This document shows, one piece after another, positions 1 to 9,477 of a stretch of 64,000 nt of DNA; the first letter of the stretch is position 1; the number at the start of each line of letters is the position of its first letter. Source of the stretch: Acinetobacter sp. C32I (GTDB taxonomy: Bacteria > Pseudomonadota > Gammaproteobacteria > Pseudomonadales > Moraxellaceae); NCBI RefSeq assembly GCF_023702715.1, contig NZ_CP098480.1:1426001-1490000 (forward strand). Reading direction: 5' to 3'. The translations under genes were made by a program, and so were the position numbers. A model generated the notes under the pieces. The model had not been told where the DNA came from. It saw nothing but the letters and a program-made list of their open reading frames with translations, and did no database searches.

Positions 1-1053
1 AATTTCAAACCATTCAGTACCATCAATCTCCGCCAGCATCTCATCAAAACCAATGGTATTCATTTCAATGAAGCTACGATCAAAAACGCTTGCTTTTCCT
101 TTCGCAAGCGCCTTTTTATCCCATTCCAGTAAATGCTTCATCACCCCAAACATCAGCGCATAGTCCCCCCCAATTTTGGGCTGGAAATAATAACGACTGA
201 TTGGGGTACTGCCATTGGTCATCATTTCTAGCGGCGCTTGAGGGTCTTGAAAACGCTCTAAACCACGCTCTTTAATAGGATTAATCGCAACAATATTACC
301 ACCACGACGCGAAACCTCTCTTAAGGTTGCCAACATCCGTGGATGGTTGGTGCCTGGATTATGCCCAAAGCTAAAAATGGCATCTGCTTGATCGAAATCA
401 TCCAAAATAACCGTGCCCTTACCTAAACCAATCGCATCTTTTAAGCCAACACTGGTGGTTTCATGGCACATATTGGAACAGTCTGGGAAATTATTAGTCC
501 CGAAGCTGCGGACAAATAATTGGTACAAAAAAGCCGCTTCATTGCTGGCACGCCCAGAGGTATAAAATGCAGCTTGATCAGGATGATCGAGTGCTTGTAG
601 ATGTTTGGCAATCAACTGAAAAGCTTCATCCCAAGAAATCGGTACATATTTATCTGACACAGGGTCATAACGCATCGGGTCAGTTAAACGACCCAAATCT
701 TCCAGATAGAAATCATTCTGTTCAGCGAGCCAGCTTACGGTATGTTGTGCAAAAAATTCAGGTGTTACCGTTTTACTGGTTGCTTCGAAAGCCACTGCTT
801 TGGCACCGTTTTCACAGAAGTTAAAGGCATGTGCATCTTTCTTCTCAGGCCATGCACAGCCCGGACAGTCAAAACCAGTCGGCTGATTAATATTAAGTAA
901 GGTGATTGAACCTTTTTTTAAAATGTCTTGCCTTTTTAGATTTCGGGCAACACTCAGCAATGCGCCCCATCCGCCTGCGGGTTGGGTATAGGGTTCAATT
1001 CTGGCAAAACTGGTATTTTCTTGCTTATGAATGGGTTGTTCTGAGTTATCCAT
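1..1053 (-). CDS. FdhF/YdeP-family molybdopterin oxidoreductase (5' part, cut by window start)
   Basis: The frame is open for 351 codons from an ATG at 1053 to the window edge, so only the N-terminal half is present. Residues 61-70 contain the CPGCAWP motif and residues 192-196 the CSNMC motif that are typical of the YdeP-like branch of the formate dehydrogenase alpha-subunit family; later FSFGHNPGTNHPR fits the molybdopterin-binding domain. Members bind a bis-MGD cofactor and an Fe-S cluster in the cytoplasm and are linked to acid resistance or formate oxidation, but the substrate of this copy cannot be told. It is read away from all genes to its right and looks like a separate unit. Confidence 0.85.
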   Translation of the reverse strand, partial: MDNSEQPIHKQENTSFARIEPYTQPAGGWGALLSVARNLKRQDILKKGSITLLNINQPTGFDCPGCAWPEKKDAHAFNFCENGAKAVAFEATSKTVTPEFFAQHTVSWLAEQNDFYLEDLGRLTDPMRYDPVSDKYVPISWDEAFQLIAKHLQALDHPDQAAFYTSGRASNEAAFLYQLFVRSFGTNNFPDCSNMCHETTSVGLKDAIGLGKGTVILDDFDQADAIFSFGHNPGTNHPRMLATLREVSRRGGNIVAINPIKERGLERFQDPQAPLEMMTNGSTPISRYYFQPKIGGDYALMFGVMKHLLEWDKKALAKGKASVFDRSFIEMNTIGFDEMLAEIDGTEWFEI

Positions 1054-1165
1054 TATGTTGCCCTCATCTGAGCTATTTTTAACATTGGCTACAGATAGGA
1101 TTAACATGAATTGTGCTTCTTTTCTATTCTTGATTTGTCTTATGCCTGTATTTTTTGGCATCAAA

Positions 1166-1194
1166 AATAAAGCCTAGATCACCTAGGCTTTATT
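1166..1194 (-). terminator. Rho-independent terminator of the 1219-2226 gene
   Basis: A perfect 12-bp inverted repeat (AATAAAGCCTAG and its complement) with a 5-base loop lies 25 bases after the stop of the leftward gene at 1219. On the minus strand it is followed by a short T run. Confidence 0.8.
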
Positions 1195-1218
1195 GATCAT
1201 TTGATAAAAACTATTAAA

Positions 1219-2226
1219 TTACTCTCCTGCCAAAGCACACTCAAAGTTGGCTTTATCCACAGAGCAACGCGCTTTCTTTAATACAGACATCATACTAGCA
1301 TCGTAAATTCCGCGTTGAGTCAATTCAATACGTCCATCACGCATCATTTTTTGATATTTCAATTTATCTTCAGAGGTTAAATTCATCTTATATTTTGCAG
1401 GAATTTCAGCTTCTAAACGCTTAATGGTTGCAAAGATTTTCGGTAGTTGCTTAACCGACCAATCACGGGATTTTTGCCCAAAACCAGCAGGAAATTTTTC
1501 AGGACGAATGACCAGATTTGCAGTAACTTGTAATACAGGAAAATTATACATGACCCCATTGCTGCCTAAACCTTTGCTAAGTTCCAAAGGTTTATATGCA
1601 TAAGCTGGTGCGCCAATCATATCTACCTGACCATTGTTAAATTTAGCAGCAAAGTTGGAAATATCAGAAAGTACAGCTTGCGCACCAACACGTTGTACAA
1701 TCAATTTTTGTGCATCGTCATAACCCAATACCGCAAACTTTTTACCTGCGGCTTTTTCAATTGAATTAATACTTTTGTCACGAACAAAGATATAAGCTGA
1801 ACCTAAAGGGGAAATTCCAACTACTTCATATTTATTGCCACCAAGATTAGTGGTCATTTTCGCTGCATTGCGTGGATCAGATACAAAGGTAATAGCACGT
1901 TTTGCGATCTCGTCACTAGGTACACCACCTAAAGAATCAATTGAACCTACAAATTTATTGTATGGACGGGCACGCATTGAAGTCATTGCCACGCCCGCAC
2001 ACTTCCCTGCTTTAAAATTATTGTCAGCGACCTGTTCATCCGTGATCGCCAATAGATTAATATCTGCACCCCAGCCTTTGGCTGCCAATGCCCAGTCTTG
2101 CATCATTTTATAAGCCTCACCAGACTTACCTAAAATATCAAAAACACAAACATCAATCGCTGCTTGGGTTGAAGCAGAAACACTCATCATTGAAGTTGTT
2201 AAGATAGCTAATGCGATTCTTTTCAT
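1219..2226 (-). CDS. Putative periplasmic solute-binding protein, paralogue 1
   Basis: A 335-residue protein with a clear signal peptide (MKRIALAILTTSMMSVSASTQA). The mature part begins IDVCVFDILGKSGEAYKM and resembles the Acinetobacter 'putative solute-binding protein' family (DUF6091 as I recall), loosely like TRAP/DctP receptors. Conserved internal blocks are FVRDKSIN, GAPAYAYKPLEL and IRPEKFPAGFG; cysteines near both ends (CVFD, CSVDKANFEC) could form disulfides. An AAGGAA ribosome site supports the ATG at 2226. It is the third gene of a leftward group with 2354-3265 and its paralogue 3336-4337. Ligand unknown. Confidence 0.7.
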   Translation of the reverse strand: MKRIALAILTTSMMSVSASTQAAIDVCVFDILGKSGEAYKMMQDWALAAKGWGADINLLAITDEQVADNNFKAGKCAGVAMTSMRARPYNKFVGSIDSLGGVPSDEIAKRAITFVSDPRNAAKMTTNLGGNKYEVVGISPLGSAYIFVRDKSINSIEKAAGKKFAVLGYDDAQKLIVQRVGAQAVLSDISNFAAKFNNGQVDMIGAPAYAYKPLELSKGLGSNGVMYNFPVLQVTANLVIRPEKFPAGFGQKSRDWSVKQLPKIFATIKRLEAEIPAKYKMNLTSEDKLKYQKMMRDGRIELTQRGIYDASMMSVLKKARCSVDKANFECALAGE

Positions 2227-2353
2227 ATGTTCTTCCTTTTACAAACGTTATGTTTGTTTTCCTCATAAGACACTCGATGTGCCTTCTTATTTATAACGAT
2301 TCAAAATCATCGTTACTTAAATACTGAATCATAAAAAAATATAATTACAGTCC

Positions 2354-3265
2354 CTATTTCAATGCTTGAACGGCAGGTGATCGTGCCAAATAATCTAAAG
2401 CTTGTTGGGTATTTCCTTCCGTCTCTGGATGAAACTTAGGTGAAATCCAACGAATTGTTGCTTTCGTTATAAAAGTCAATGTAGGCCCATTATCTGTTGC
2501 CTTGGCTTGTTTGTTATAGGTAAATAAAATGCCAAATAAATGCTTATTTGCGATCTTCTTGACTGCAGGATCTGGGTCTTGTTTACCTAAATGTCGACCG
2601 ACATCTGCCAATACATAAATAAAAATAGGGAAAACCAATGCCATTAACAACTGACGATAAAGATAAAAGAGAATCGGATTTGGCAGTATTTCTTTAAATA
2701 AATCAAATGCAACACAACGATGTTCGACTTCCTCTGCCAAATGCCAACGAAACATGTCGGCAATGACTGGATCAGCTTTGTCCCATGATTTATTGTCCAT
2801 ACACCATTGCCCAAGCACGCCCGTGAAATGTTCAATGGCAGCAACCACACCTACTCGTGTAATTAACCAGAAGTGCTCTAATGGTTTGACTTCTAATAGT
2901 TTAATGCCTAATGGGCTTTCACCAAGCAAAATACTAAAAATCCAGTTGATTTTCTTGAAAGCAGGTTCCAGATCGTAATCGTGCTGTTTCAGAAACTCCT
3001 GGGCGCCTTGATGCGCGCGTGCATGAGTTGCTTCTTGTCGAATAAAACCTTTTACATCATCCATAAGAATAGGATCTTTTACATAAGGTAAGGCCTTGTT
3101 ATAAACACGACAGAACCAAAATTCTCCCGCAGGTAAAATCAAGTTAATCCCATTGATTAGATGCGAACACACTGGATCATTTGGAATCCATTGCACAGGA
3201 GAATTAGAAAAATCAAACTTTACAGGCCGAGCAACCAGTTTATGATGATGGGGAATGGCATTCAT
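2354..3265 (-). CDS. Predicted metal-dependent hydrolase, ferritin-like (PF10118 type)
   Basis: A 303-residue protein when started at the ATG at 3265, which has a GAGGT ribosome site five bases upstream; a GTG at 3298 would add 11 residues but lacks such a site. Two carboxylate/His clusters are visible, RQEATHARAHQ in the first third and HLAEEVEHRCVAFDLF near residue 185. This E...EXXH arrangement is that of a four-helix di-iron protein, and the whole matches the family annotated 'predicted metal-dependent hydrolase'. A hydrophobic stretch (PIFIYVLADVG) follows. It sits between two paralogous binding-protein genes on the same strand. Activity is not known. Confidence 0.7.
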   Translation of the reverse strand: MNAIPHHHKLVARPVKFDFSNSPVQWIPNDPVCSHLINGINLILPAGEFWFCRVYNKALPYVKDPILMDDVKGFIRQEATHARAHQGAQEFLKQHDYDLEPAFKKINWIFSILLGESPLGIKLLEVKPLEHFWLITRVGVVAAIEHFTGVLGQWCMDNKSWDKADPVIADMFRWHLAEEVEHRCVAFDLFKEILPNPILFYLYRQLLMALVFPIFIYVLADVGRHLGKQDPDPAVKKIANKHLFGILFTYNKQAKATDNGPTLTFITKATIRWISPKFHPETEGNTQQALDYLARSPAVQALK

Positions 3266-3335
3266 ATTGACCTCAACTTTACAACTTTCATTTATCACAT
3301 CGTTAATCTTTGAATCAGCTCAGTGAACGACTGCG

Positions 3336-4337
3336 CTATTCGCCACTCAATGAGCATTCAAAATTGGTTCGTTCCACTGTACATCGTGCACGCTTTAGCA
3401 CTCCCATCATGACGGGGTCATAAATACCCAGTTTGGTTAATTCAATTCGGCCATCGCGAAGCATCTGTTGGTAGCGACGCTTATCTTCAGCGGAAAGACT
3501 CTGTTTGTACTTTTCAGGAATTTCAGCTTCTAAACGTGCAATCGTGGCAAAGTTTTTAGGCAATTGCTTGGTGGCCCAAGCACGAGATTTCAGACCAAAA
3601 CCAACTGGGAATTTTTCGGGGCGGATAATGATGTCACCAGTTAAATTGATCACTGGAAAATTAAACATTGCGCCATTACTCCCCAAACCTTTGGCAATTT
3701 CTAAAGGTTTATAGGCATAGGCAGGAGCCGCAATCACATCAACTTGCTTGTTATTAAATTTTTTCGCAAAATCAGAAATTTCGGAAGGCACACCCACCAA
3801 TTCCAATCGATCTACAATCATTTTTTGCGCTTGGTCATAATGTAAATAGGCAAACTTTTTACCTTTTCCTTTCTCAATAGTGTTAATACTTTTGTCTCTG
3901 ACAAAAACATAAGCCAAACCAATTTGAGCAATGGCAGCCACCTCAAACTCATCACCATTAATGCTTGTGACCAATCGATGTTTATTCCGAGGATCTAATA
4001 CATAAGTAATGGCTTTTTGGGCAATCGAATTACTGGTGATCGCACCTAATGCATCAATCGATCCTGCAAATTTATTGTATTTACGTGCTCGCATTGACGT
4101 CATCGATACCCCATCGCATTTACCTGCTTCAAAATCATTTTGGGCTTTGGCTTCATCTTGGTATGCAATGAGATTCAAATCCGCTTGCCAAGCCTTTGCA
4201 GCTAACGCCCATTCCTCTACAATTTTGTAAGACTCACCTGCCTTGCCCAATAAATCGAATACACAGATATCAACTTTTGCTTGTGTTGTGGTTGAAAATG
4301 CAGTGAGAAAGGCTGTAATCAAAATTCCTTTTTTCAT
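3336..4337 (-). CDS. Putative periplasmic solute-binding protein, paralogue 2
   Basis: A 333-residue secreted protein (signal MKKGILITAFLTAFSTTTQA) clearly paralogous to the product of 1219-2226. Shared blocks include VDICVFDLLGKAGESYK, CDGVSMTSMRARKYNKF, YVFVRDKSIN, AAPAYAYKPLEIAKGLGSN and FECSLSGE at the C-terminus, and lengths differ by two residues. An AGGA ribosome site precedes the ATG at 4337. It is the first gene of the leftward group and faces the divergent AraC regulator at 4505, which is its likely controller. The duplicate flanking a ferritin-like hydrolase suggests one extracytoplasmic process; the ligand is unknown. Confidence 0.7.
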   Translation of the reverse strand: MKKGILITAFLTAFSTTTQAKVDICVFDLLGKAGESYKIVEEWALAAKAWQADLNLIAYQDEAKAQNDFEAGKCDGVSMTSMRARKYNKFAGSIDALGAITSNSIAQKAITYVLDPRNKHRLVTSINGDEFEVAAIAQIGLAYVFVRDKSINTIEKGKGKKFAYLHYDQAQKMIVDRLELVGVPSEISDFAKKFNNKQVDVIAAPAYAYKPLEIAKGLGSNGAMFNFPVINLTGDIIIRPEKFPVGFGLKSRAWATKQLPKNFATIARLEAEIPEKYKQSLSAEDKRRYQQMLRDGRIELTKLGIYDPVMMGVLKRARCTVERTNFECSLSGE

Positions 4338-4504
4338 TACGGGTCCTAGTATTATTTTTAAACGATTTAAACACGCTCACTAATAGTTAATGCTAAAACA
4401 TTAAAGCTTTGCCGCAGTGTTAATGCGCCTATTTTTAAATAAAAAAAAATGTTGTAATAGTTCCTACTAAGCCATTTTAGTATCATTTTCCGACGATCAC
4501 TGTT

Positions 4505-5509
4505 ATGCCCTTAAATAAACAATTCGAAAGAACAGTACCTGGCACTTATATTGCGCTCATGGTTGATGTGGTATCACGTTGGGATATATCAGCGGATGAA
4601 CTACTCAGCAACTCAGGCTTCACTCAAGAGCAATTGGTGCAGCCTTTATGGCGGGCTGATGCAAAAATTGTGATGTCGATCCTACGACGAGCACTTGAAC
4701 TGACTCGAGTTCCTGCACTCGAATTTGGTTTTTATCTGGGTATGCAAATGACCATTACCTGTCATGGTTTAATGGGGATGACAGCAATGCTTGCACAAGA
4801 TGTAAAACAAGCACTCAATATTGCACAGGAGTTTATTTCACTTCAATCCAGTATTCACACCATCAAACTTGATGTTGTTGATACGAATGCAGTTATCATC
4901 TTTGAACAGACCGAAGCCTATTATTTGGATGAGGTTATTCAGATTGCGTTATTGCTTGGCTTTGCGCAGATGGGGAAAAATATCTCAGGACAAGAATTGA
5001 CTGGTTTTGCCGATGTACAATTTAGTAAACCCGATTATTTTGATAAATTGCTGCCGTTAATTCCTGGTGAAGTGCGATTTAATCGCCCCTCTACCCGTTT
5101 AGAATTTAAAAAAGAAATATTAGATCTTCCATTACTGCATTCTGATGCTATTGCAGAGCGTCTGGCACGAGAGGAATGTAAATCACAGCTACGTAAGTTA
5201 TTAAAACAAAATAGTTTTAATAGTACTCTGCAAGATTTGATCTATGATGAGGCGATGGGAATAAGCCCTTTAACTGAAATCTTAAAGAAAGTTCAAATGT
5301 CTGAACGGGCCTTGCAACGAAAACTGGAAAATGAAGGCACAAATTTTAGAACATTAGTCGATAAAGTAAGATGTGAAAAAGCCATCCAACTACTCAAAAA
5401 TCCCAACTTATCACTTGAAAACATTGCAGCTCATCTTGGCTATACCAACACCAAAAATTTCTCTCGTGCTTTTAAACGCTGGACTGGAACGTCTCCACGT
5501 CGCTATTAG
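4505..5509 (+). CDS. AraC-family transcriptional regulator (arabinose-binding-like N-terminal domain)
   Basis: A 334-residue regulator. Residues about 20-200 match the N-terminal ligand domain common in Acinetobacter and Pseudomonas AraC proteins (GLMGMTAMLAQDVKQALNI is characteristic). The C-terminal 100 residues carry two helix-turn-helix units, the second being LENIAAHLGYTNTKNFSRAF followed by KRWTGTSPRRY. It is divergent from the binding-protein/hydrolase group at 4337, with a 167-base shared promoter region, so control of that group is the simplest reading. Inducer unknown. Confidence 0.9.
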   Translation: MPLNKQFERTVPGTYIALMVDVVSRWDISADELLSNSGFTQEQLVQPLWRADAKIVMSILRRALELTRVPALEFGFYLGMQMTITCHGLMGMTAMLAQDVKQALNIAQEFISLQSSIHTIKLDVVDTNAVIIFEQTEAYYLDEVIQIALLLGFAQMGKNISGQELTGFADVQFSKPDYFDKLLPLIPGEVRFNRPSTRLEFKKEILDLPLLHSDAIAERLAREECKSQLRKLLKQNSFNSTLQDLIYDEAMGISPLTEILKKVQMSERALQRKLENEGTNFRTLVDKVRCEKAIQLLKNPNLSLENIAAHLGYTNTKNFSRAFKRWTGTSPRRY

Positions 5510-5548
5510 CTTTTTCGTTAGCATCCCAATAAGCCAAGCTTTAGCATT

Positions 5549-5588
5549 AAAAAAAACTTACTGGCAAGTGCTCAAAATCACCAGTAAG
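5549..5588 (-). terminator. Rho-independent terminator after the small membrane gene
   Basis: CTTACTGG at 5557-5564 pairs with CCAGTAAG at 5581-5588. On the minus strand the stem is followed by a run of eight T, as expected for termination of the leftward genes 5623-6691. Confidence 0.6.
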
Positions 5589-5622
5589 AGAGAAAAACCA
5601 AGTTTCGGATTAAAAACATAAG

Positions 5623-5796
5623 CTATTGATTCGATTGAACTGATGATTGTACATAAGCAGCATTTTGCTTCTGTTGCGATGGCATATAATCGGGTTGATT
5701 ACTCACAGCCAGAAAGAAAAAGACTAAGAATAAACAACCCAATAAAATACTGATTCCAACCGCAAGGTATGGGAATTTTGATTGCTGTTGAGACAT
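5623..5796 (-). CDS. Small single-span membrane protein, unknown
   Basis: A 57-residue protein. The ATG at 5796 is chosen because TAGGAG lies eight bases upstream; the longer open frame to 5922 would overlap the next gene's coding end. One hydrophobic segment (YLAVGISILLGCLFLVFFFL, residues about 11-30) is followed by a short Gln/Ser-rich polar tail. It lies 43 bases after the end of the 5840 gene on the same strand and before a terminator, so it is probably co-transcribed. No family recognised. Confidence 0.6.
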   Translation of the reverse strand: MSQQQSKFPYLAVGISILLGCLFLVFFFLAVSNQPDYMPSQQKQNAAYVQSSVQSNQ

Positions 5797-5839
5797 GCGC
5801 TTTGCTCCTATTGAAAGACTAAAATTTAATTCATAACAA

Positions 5840-6691
5840 TTACATGGTGGATAAAGCCTTAAAACTAGCGCCATTTTGAATACGGGTTTGCATGTATTCG
5901 GCATAGACCGATAACTTTTCAAAAATATGTTCCGAATAGAACATATCCTCGATTAAATGAGCCGCTTGGGCTGGGCTAAACTGACCAATCTTCGCGACTA
6001 GATTTGCATTAAGACTGGAAAACAAAGTACACAGGTTTTTATGTGCTTCATCTTTGTTTTTAAATAGCAGTTTGCGCGTATTAATCAATTCATCATTGAG
6101 CATGCTTGGCCTACGATCAGCATCAATCACATCAATTTTTACATCAAAATACTCTTCTAGGATCTGAATCTGTTGCTGATCTAAGGATAAATGCGTGACC
6201 AAAAAAATATGAAAAACATCTGTACGACACAGTGCCTTGACTAAACAACGGAACAGAAAATCTTGCTCTGCTTTTGCATCATCGACCAGCTCGATATACA
6301 GCTTTAGGCTATGAATCACATCTTCGATTTTAAGATTGACGCTTTTATCGGCTTGATAGTATTGATTCAATATCTTAAGTACAGAGGACGAGACTGGCGT
6401 GGTATAAATCACCGGCTGATTTAAATTGGCAATCATAAATGGTGCAAATAAATAGGCGAGATTATTATCATTTTCCACTATTTCAGCTTGAGCAATATAA
6501 AAGACCTTCTCCTTAGAAAAATCTCTCAGTACCTTGCCTCTTAATAAAGTTGCTTCAAGATTCACATATTCTAGACTTAGCTGTTGTTGTACTGCTTGCG
6601 AAGGCACTTTGCTTTGAAAAAGCTGAGTCAACGCATTAAGTTCTTTCGTGATAAACATAGTCATACGCCATTCAGTCCGAATTAGTGTCAT
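5840..6691 (-). CDS. Hypothetical protein, unrecognised
   Basis: A protein of up to 283 residues without signal peptide or membrane segments. The exact start is uncertain: ATGs lie at 6691, 6664 and 6658, and none has a strong ribosome site. The sequence is a mix of helices and strands (for example VFHIFLVTHLSLDQQQIQIL) and leucine-rich stretches, so it is probably cytosolic. I recognise no motif. It is divergent from cioA and followed closely by the small membrane gene at 5623. Confidence 0.6.
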   Translation of the reverse strand: MTLIRTEWRMTMFITKELNALTQLFQSKVPSQAVQQQLSLEYVNLEATLLRGKVLRDFSKEKVFYIAQAEIVENDNNLAYLFAPFMIANLNQPVIYTTPVSSSVLKILNQYYQADKSVNLKIEDVIHSLKLYIELVDDAKAEQDFLFRCLVKALCRTDVFHIFLVTHLSLDQQQIQILEEYFDVKIDVIDADRRPSMLNDELINTRKLLFKNKDEAHKNLCTLFSSLNANLVAKIGQFSPAQAAHLIEDMFYSEHIFEKLSVYAEYMQTRIQNGASFKALSTM

Positions 6692-7021
6692 TCAAACGAC
6701 TTACAATGCTTGATCAATATTTAACACACTGCATCGTTGCTTGATGCTATTTTGAATCAGGTACAAACAACTGAATAGCTACAGAGTTTCGCTAAAAAAA
6801 TATAACAGATCATTTATGGACACCCCATCTGTTATAAAAAAACAAAAAGAAATTGTACCTACTCATATACAACAGAAGATTAGATGATGAATAAAACTTA
6901 AATCGCTTTTAAATATCCAAACCGCAGCTTTTTCAGGTTCTGCTTATTTTCAAACATTTAAGTCCATTCTTTCACATTTTCCTAGCGACTGCTTTTGCTG
7001 GTCTGTTATAGGAGAGGATAT
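6692..7021. other. Intergenic region before cioA
   Basis: An AT-rich 330-base divergent promoter region. It contains a 10-bp inverted repeat, TATAACAGAT at 6801-6810 and its complement at 6827-6836, separated by 16 bases and flanked on the left by seven A. This may be an operator or a minus-strand terminator. No coding potential was seen. Confidence 0.5.
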
Positions 7022-8467
7022 ATGGATCTCGGTCTCACTGCTTTAGAATTAGCCCGAATACAGTTTGCATTTACTGTTTCATTTCACATTATCTTTCCCG
7101 CCACCTCGATTGGTCTCGCCTGTTTTCTTGCCATGCTGGAATGGAAATGGCTACGTACTCAAAACCCCATTTATAAAGATTTATTCAAATTCTGGATCAA
7201 AATCTTTGCGGTGGCCTTTGGGATGGGTGTGGTATCTGGCGTGGTGATGAGCTACCAGTTTGGTACCAACTGGAGTGAATTTTCCCGTATTGCGGGAAGC
7301 GTGACTGGCCCTTTGCTCACTTATGAAGTATTGAGTGCTTTCTTCTTGGAAGCCGGCTTCTTGGGCATCATGCTGTTTGGTTGGGGCCGAGTCAGTCCCA
7401 AAGCCCATTTCTTTGCAACCTTGATGGTTGCCATTGGCACCTGTATTTCCATGTTCTGGATTCTCTCCTCCAACAGTTGGATGCAGACACCGCAAGGTTT
7501 TACGATCGAGAATGGCATCATTATTCCAACCGATTGGTGGGCGATCGTATTTAATCCTTCCTTCCCTTATCGCTTTGCCCATATGGCCGCTGCTGCATTT
7601 TTAGTGTCTTCCTTACTGGTGGTGGGTACTGCTGCATGGCATCTGATCAAAGGCCGTCGTGATGAACTGATCAAAAAATCATTTTCAATGGGTCTCTGGA
7701 TGGTGCTGGTCACTTCCTGCTTGCAAGTAGTGATTGGCGATAATCATGGCTTAAATACCTTGAAGCATCAGCCGGCAAAATTGGCCGCAATGGAAGGTCA
7801 TTGGGAGACCAATTATGATGAAGGTATGCCACTGTACTTATTTGGCATTCCAGACATGCAAGAGGAACGTACCAAATACGCGATTGCGATTCCAAATCTA
7901 GGCAGTCTGATTTTGACTCATTCTACGGATGGTACAGTCAAAGGTTTAAAAGACTTTGCCCCAGAAGACCGACCAAACTCAACCATTGTGTTTTGGAGTT
8001 TCCGGGTCATGGTCGGACTTGGCATGTTAATGGTGCTGCTCTCTTTCGTTGCCTTATGGTTGCGTAAAAAAGGCAAGCTTTATGGTTCATCTTGGTTTCA
8101 TAAATTCGCTTTTGTCATGGGACCTACAGGCTATATCGCCTTATTGGCGGGATGGGTGACGACTGAAGTTGGCCGTCAACCTTGGGTAATTTATGGAGTG
8201 ATGCGTACCAAAGATGGTTTGTCGCATACAGTGACTGCCGATCAAGTTGGTATCAGTTTGATCATTTTCGTGGTGGTCTATGCCATCGTGTTTGGTAGCG
8301 GTATTTACTACATGCTGAAACTATTGAAAAAAGGTCCTGAATTTATTGAAGCGATTGATCTTGAGCCAGCTGGCCATGGGCATTTCAAAACCCCAATGCG
8401 TCCTTTAAGTGCCGTTGATGAAAGCATTGATCAGCAAGACCCAAATAAGGAGAAGCACCATGATTGA
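7022..8467 (+). CDS. cioA: Cytochrome bd-type quinol oxidase subunit I (CioA type)
   Basis: A 481-residue integral membrane protein started at the ATG at 7022 behind GGAGAGGA; an upstream TTG at 6995 is less likely. Subunit I carries the haems and oxidises quinol, reducing O2 at the inner membrane. Landmarks are VSFHIIFPAT near the N-terminus (haem-ligand His), FAHMAAAAFL, and EVGRQPWVIYG. The stretch between helices VI and VII is short, which is typical of cyanide-insensitive oxidases rather than the long Q-loop CydA. It overlaps cioB by eight bases, so the two are translationally coupled. Confidence 0.93.
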   Translation: MDLGLTALELARIQFAFTVSFHIIFPATSIGLACFLAMLEWKWLRTQNPIYKDLFKFWIKIFAVAFGMGVVSGVVMSYQFGTNWSEFSRIAGSVTGPLLTYEVLSAFFLEAGFLGIMLFGWGRVSPKAHFFATLMVAIGTCISMFWILSSNSWMQTPQGFTIENGIIIPTDWWAIVFNPSFPYRFAHMAAAAFLVSSLLVVGTAAWHLIKGRRDELIKKSFSMGLWMVLVTSCLQVVIGDNHGLNTLKHQPAKLAAMEGHWETNYDEGMPLYLFGIPDMQEERTKYAIAIPNLGSLILTHSTDGTVKGLKDFAPEDRPNSTIVFWSFRVMVGLGMLMVLLSFVALWLRKKGKLYGSSWFHKFAFVMGPTGYIALLAGWVTTEVGRQPWVIYGVMRTKDGLSHTVTADQVGISLIIFVVVYAIVFGSGIYYMLKLLKKGPEFIEAIDLEPAGHGHFKTPMRPLSAVDESIDQQDPNKEKHHD

Positions 8468-9464
8468 TTTATCTCTGATTTGGGTCGGTATTATCGGTCT
8501 TGGTGTTCTGATCTATGTCATTCTGGATGGTTTTGATCTTGGGATCGGAATTCTGTTCCCTTTCATCAAAAGCCGCGAAGAACGTGATGTGATGATGAAT
8601 ACCGTCGCGCCTGTCTGGGATGGCAATGAAACATGGATGGTGCTTGGTGGTGCAGGTTTGTTTGCTGCCTTTCCTCTGGTCTATTCAACCGTTCTTTCAG
8701 CCTTATATATGCCGATTACCTTGATGGTGATTGCCCTAATTTTCCGTGGCGTTGCCTTTGAATTCCGTTTTAAGGCGAACCGCACCAAACATTTATGGGA
8801 TCAAGCCTTTATCTGGGGTTCAATTCTATCTAGCTTCCTGCAAGGCGTGATTTTAGGCGCTTATATTCAAGGTATCCAAACCACCAATGGTATTTTCTCA
8901 GGTTCAGGTTTAGATTGGTTCACTCCTTTCGCCTTATTTACGGGGTTGGGTGTGGTTGCCATGTATGCAGCGCTCGGTTGTGGCTGGTTGATTATGAAAA
9001 CCGACCATGAACTACGAGATCAGATGTATGCACTGATGCCTAAACTGATCATTCTGCTATTTGTGGTTTTTGCAGGTGTCAGTCTCTATACCCCACTGAC
9101 CCATCCTGAAATTGCTGCGCGTTGGTTTGCTTTGCCAAATCTACTGTATTTTAGCCCTGTACCAGTTTTGGTACTGCTATTTACATTCTTGATTTTAAAA
9201 GCATGTAAACAACGTCAGGACTTTAAACCTTTTATCTATACCTTGGCACTCGTGTTCTTGGCCTTTACTGGTTTTGTGATCAGCCTCTGGCCGAATATCA
9301 TTCCGCCATCGGTCACGATTTGGGAAGCCGCAGCACCGCATTCTAGTCAGAAATTTGCATTGGTTGGTGCGGTAATTCTCATCCCGATCATTATCGCCTA
9401 TACCATTCTGTCGTACTGGGTGTTTAGAGATAAAGTACGGGTTGGAGATACGGGTTATCACTAA
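8460..9464 (+). CDS. cioB: Cytochrome bd-type quinol oxidase subunit II (CioB type)
   Basis: A 334-residue multi-span membrane protein beginning MIDLSLIWVGIIGLGVLIY at 8460, behind AAGGAGAAG. The hallmark YVILDGFDLGIGILFPF and APVWDGNETWMVLGG motifs of CydB/CioB are present early. It pairs with CioA to form the oxidase. The start codon lies within the last codons of cioA. A 40-codon DUF2474-type gene follows after 13 bases, completing the operon. Confidence 0.93.
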   Translation: MIDLSLIWVGIIGLGVLIYVILDGFDLGIGILFPFIKSREERDVMMNTVAPVWDGNETWMVLGGAGLFAAFPLVYSTVLSALYMPITLMVIALIFRGVAFEFRFKANRTKHLWDQAFIWGSILSSFLQGVILGAYIQGIQTTNGIFSGSGLDWFTPFALFTGLGVVAMYAALGCGWLIMKTDHELRDQMYALMPKLIILLFVVFAGVSLYTPLTHPEIAARWFALPNLLYFSPVPVLVLLFTFLILKACKQRQDFKPFIYTLALVFLAFTGFVISLWPNIIPPSVTIWEAAAPHSSQKFALVGAVILIPIIIAYTILSYWVFRDKVRVGDTGYH

Positions 9465-9477
9465 GGAGCAGCTTTGC

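Noticed and set aside
567..824. 85-residue plus-strand open frame
   Set aside because: Lies entirely opposite the molybdopterin oxidoreductase gene, has no ribosome site and no family features.
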